DNA of 41,823 bases, taken from positions 1 to 41,823 of the forward strand of contig JAGABD010000085.1 of the NCBI GenBank assembly GCA_017614795.1, read 5' to 3'. This DNA comes from Bacteroidales bacterium (GTDB taxonomy: Bacteria; Bacteroidota; Bacteroidia; Bacteroidales; UBA932). Shown in pieces: positions 40,386-41,823 of the stretch. The notes beneath the pieces were generated by a model. It saw only the letters and a list, made by a program, of their open reading frames with translations, was not told the DNA's origin and did no database searches. A program made the translations under genes and the position numbers. Within the stretch, counting starts at the first letter, position 1. Every line of letters begins with the position of its first letter.

Positions 40386-41823
40386 TCACTACGGTGTCTT
40401 TCTGCACCTGTCCGATCACCTCGAAGTAAGGAACTCCGTCACTCACCACCATGCGGAAGATGGTGTCGTCCACGCGGTAGTACTGCTGTCCGTCTGCAAG
40501 GGTTACCAGCTCATAGTCGTCAGGCAACGCCTTGATGAGGGCTCCTGCAGGAGGAACGATGGTGCGGTACTGCTTCGCGCCGTCGACGGTGAAGAACACT
40601 CCGTCGTCGTAGTAATACTCGACTCCTTCATCGGCATAGCTCTGGACTAGGCCGAGCTTCGCGGCGAGCATGTAGGACTCCTCAGCTTTCTGCGCATACT
40701 GCTGCTCCTGTGCGAGCTGCTCCGATGCGGCCTGGGCCTGCTGGGCAGCGAGGGTGGCGTTGTTCTGCGCTATCGCCGCATTCTGCTGGGCTATGGTAGC
40801 GTTGTTCTGGGCTATGATGCGGTTCTGCTCGTTGATCGTGCTGTAGTTGCGGTTCACCACATTGTATGCGTGATACGAACGGGTGTACCAGGCGAAGTTC
40901 AGCACGTCGAGTTCGAGGTTGTACAGCGCTATGTCGAACATCACTCCGTAAGGAGGACGGCAGACATAGTAGTAGCCGAGACGGTGACGGTACCAGATAT
41001 TGTTGTAGTAGTAGAAGTCCCTGCCCCAGTAGCGCCTGCGCTCATAGCGGGGAAGCGAACTTACGCGATAGCCATAATAGTGATGGTTCCTTCCGTAGAA
41101 GCTGCCCGGACGGTCGTGAGGGATGATGCTCCTGTTGTGGGGATGCACCCTCTTGCCATGATGGTCGAAGCGGACCTGTCCGCGGGGGCTGTCGGTCTGA
41201 CGGCTGTAGCTGTGGCCCGCGTTGTAATTGTGGTTGCTGCCGTGGCCGGTGCGCGAAGGCACTGAACCGGAGCGGTTGCCGCCGTTGGAAGCAGAAGGCT
41301 TGTCGGCAGGTTTGTCGGCAGGCTTGTCGCCGGACTTGGAATGCTCGGCCTTGCTCGACGAAGCGGAAGAGCCCGAACTCCTGGAAGAAGAAGCCTTGCT
41401 GCTGGAAGAGCTGCGGCTTGCCGCGGAAGACCTCTGGGCCGAAGAGCTGCTTACGGTGCCTCCCTTGGCGCGGCTCTGTCCGGAAGTATAGGACGAAGAC
41501 GCCGGCTTGGAGGAAGACGAACTGCTGCGGCTTGCCGAAGAGCTGCTGCGACGGCTCGATGACGAACTGCTCACCGAAGAGCTGCTCTTGCTCGAAGACG
41601 AACTGCTGCGGCTGGCCGAAGAGCTTCTGCTTGAAGATGAGCTCACCGACGCGCTGCTGCGGCTCGAAGAAGAGCCGCTGCGGCTGGATGATGCGCTTGA
41701 CGATTTCGATGACGACTGTGATGTAGTGCTTCGGGAACCGCTGCCGCTGCGGGAAGCGCTACCGCTGCGGGACTGGGCATCTGCGAGCCCGAATGTCAGT
41801 GCGGCAACTATCGTTGCGACAAA
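40378..41823 (-). CDS. Serine-rich exported protein, DUF6515-like (5' end outside window)
   Basis: The frame is open to the right edge, so the start codon lies outside; the first visible residues FVATIVAALTFGLADAQ are the core of a signal peptide, so only a few residues are missing. An internal GTG at 41646 is not the real start. Next comes about 140 residues of serine-rich, low-complexity sequence with Arg/Lys spaced through it, then three KPAD repeats. An Arg/Tyr/His-rich domain follows (RRRYWGRDFYYYNN, YRHRLGYYYVCRPPYGVMF), then a Gln/Asn/Ala coiled-coil-like stretch (NNATIAQQNAAIAQNNATLA). A C-terminal beta domain ends YFEVIGQVQKDTVVIK. The C-terminal part matches what is annotated as DUF6515 in Bacteroidota. 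The role is unknown; an envelope protein is likely. Confidence 0.75.
   Translation of the reverse strand, partial: FVATIVAALTFGLADAQSRSGSASRSGSGSRSTTSQSSSKSSSASSSRSGSSSSRSSASVSSSSSRSSSASRSSSSSSKSSSSVSSSSSSRRSSSSASRSSSSSSKPASSSYTSGQSRAKGGTVSSSSAQRSSAASRSSSSSKASSSRSSGSSASSSKAEHSKSGDKPADKPADKPSASNGGNRSGSVPSRTGHGSNHNYNAGHSYSRQTDSPRGQVRFDHHGKRVHPHNRSIIPHDRPGSFYGRNHHYYGYRVSSLPRYERRRYWGRDFYYYNNIWYRHRLGYYYVCRPPYGVMFDIALYNLELDVLNFAWYTRSYHAYNVVNRNYSTINEQNRIIAQNNATIAQQNAAIAQNNATLAAQQAQAASEQLAQEQQYAQKAEESYMLAAKLGLVQSYADEGVEYYYDDGVFFTVDGAKQYRTIVPPAGALIKALPDDYELVTLADGQQYYRVDDTIFRMVVSDGVPYFEVIGQVQKDTVVIK
41340..41770 (-). repeat. Low-complexity serine-codon repeat tract
   Basis: Dense runs of AGC, TCG, TCA, TCT and TCC codons on the minus strand encode the serine-rich segment of the DUF6515-like gene. 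Near-identical short units (such as GAAGACGAACTGCTGCGGCT, read on the plus strand) recur, so copy-number change by slippage is likely. Other frames of this tract are open but are artefacts. Confidence 0.7.

Overview
The window reads as chromosomal DNA of a GC-rich member of the Bacteroidales. The evidence is a SusC/SusD pair, many lipoproteins with BACON and GLUG modules, -7 promoter boxes of the TAnnTTTG type, and mostly no Shine-Dalgarno sequence. The genus cannot be fixed from this stretch; an Alistipes-like or related GC-rich gut lineage is a guess. I saw no tRNA, rRNA, CRISPR array, insertion sequence or prophage gene.

Layout. (1) 1-2333, plus strand: a membrane polyferredoxin cut by the left edge, then a Tat-exported, Fe-S-containing aldo/keto reductase. 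(2) 2330-7710, minus: SGNH hydrolase, calcineurin-like phosphoesterase lipoprotein, EEP-family phosphodiesterase lipoprotein and an organophosphate:phosphate antiporter, packed as an operon. (3) 7780-8190, minus: a compact unit with a near-consensus promoter, two hairpins, a 46-residue very basic ORF and a terminator. (4) 8294-24413, minus: susC, susD, a BACON-GLUG lipoprotein, a phosphoesterase, a GLUG-phosphoesterase, a hidden 47-residue ORF and a fimbrillin/GLUG lipoprotein, ending at a strong terminator. (5) 24458-30705, minus: prfB, class I fumarase and an AsmA-like protein. (6) 30799-36933, plus: a surface-glycan operon starting with a flippase fused to a TupA-type ATP-grasp domain, then a PLP decarboxylase, a DUF616 glycosyltransferase, a beta-helix lipoprotein and a GT2. 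(7) 36897-39572, minus: a second TupA-like ATP-grasp protein and two GT2 enzymes. (8) 39627-41823: glutamate racemase, convergent with a serine-rich exported protein that runs off the right edge.

The most interesting part is regions 2-4. They look like a polysaccharide-utilisation locus with no glycoside hydrolase or lyase. In their place are three secreted calcineurin-like phosphoesterases, one EEP phosphodiesterase, one SGNH esterase and a GlpT/UhpT-type transporter. I infer a system that binds a phosphate-ester-bearing polymer or lipid at the surface, cuts phosphodiester or ester bonds, and imports an organophosphate such as glycerol-3-phosphate or a sugar phosphate. The substrate is not shown by the sequence. 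Regions 6-7 are probably a cell-surface glycan locus in which ATP-grasp ligases and a PLP decarboxylase add an amide-linked group.
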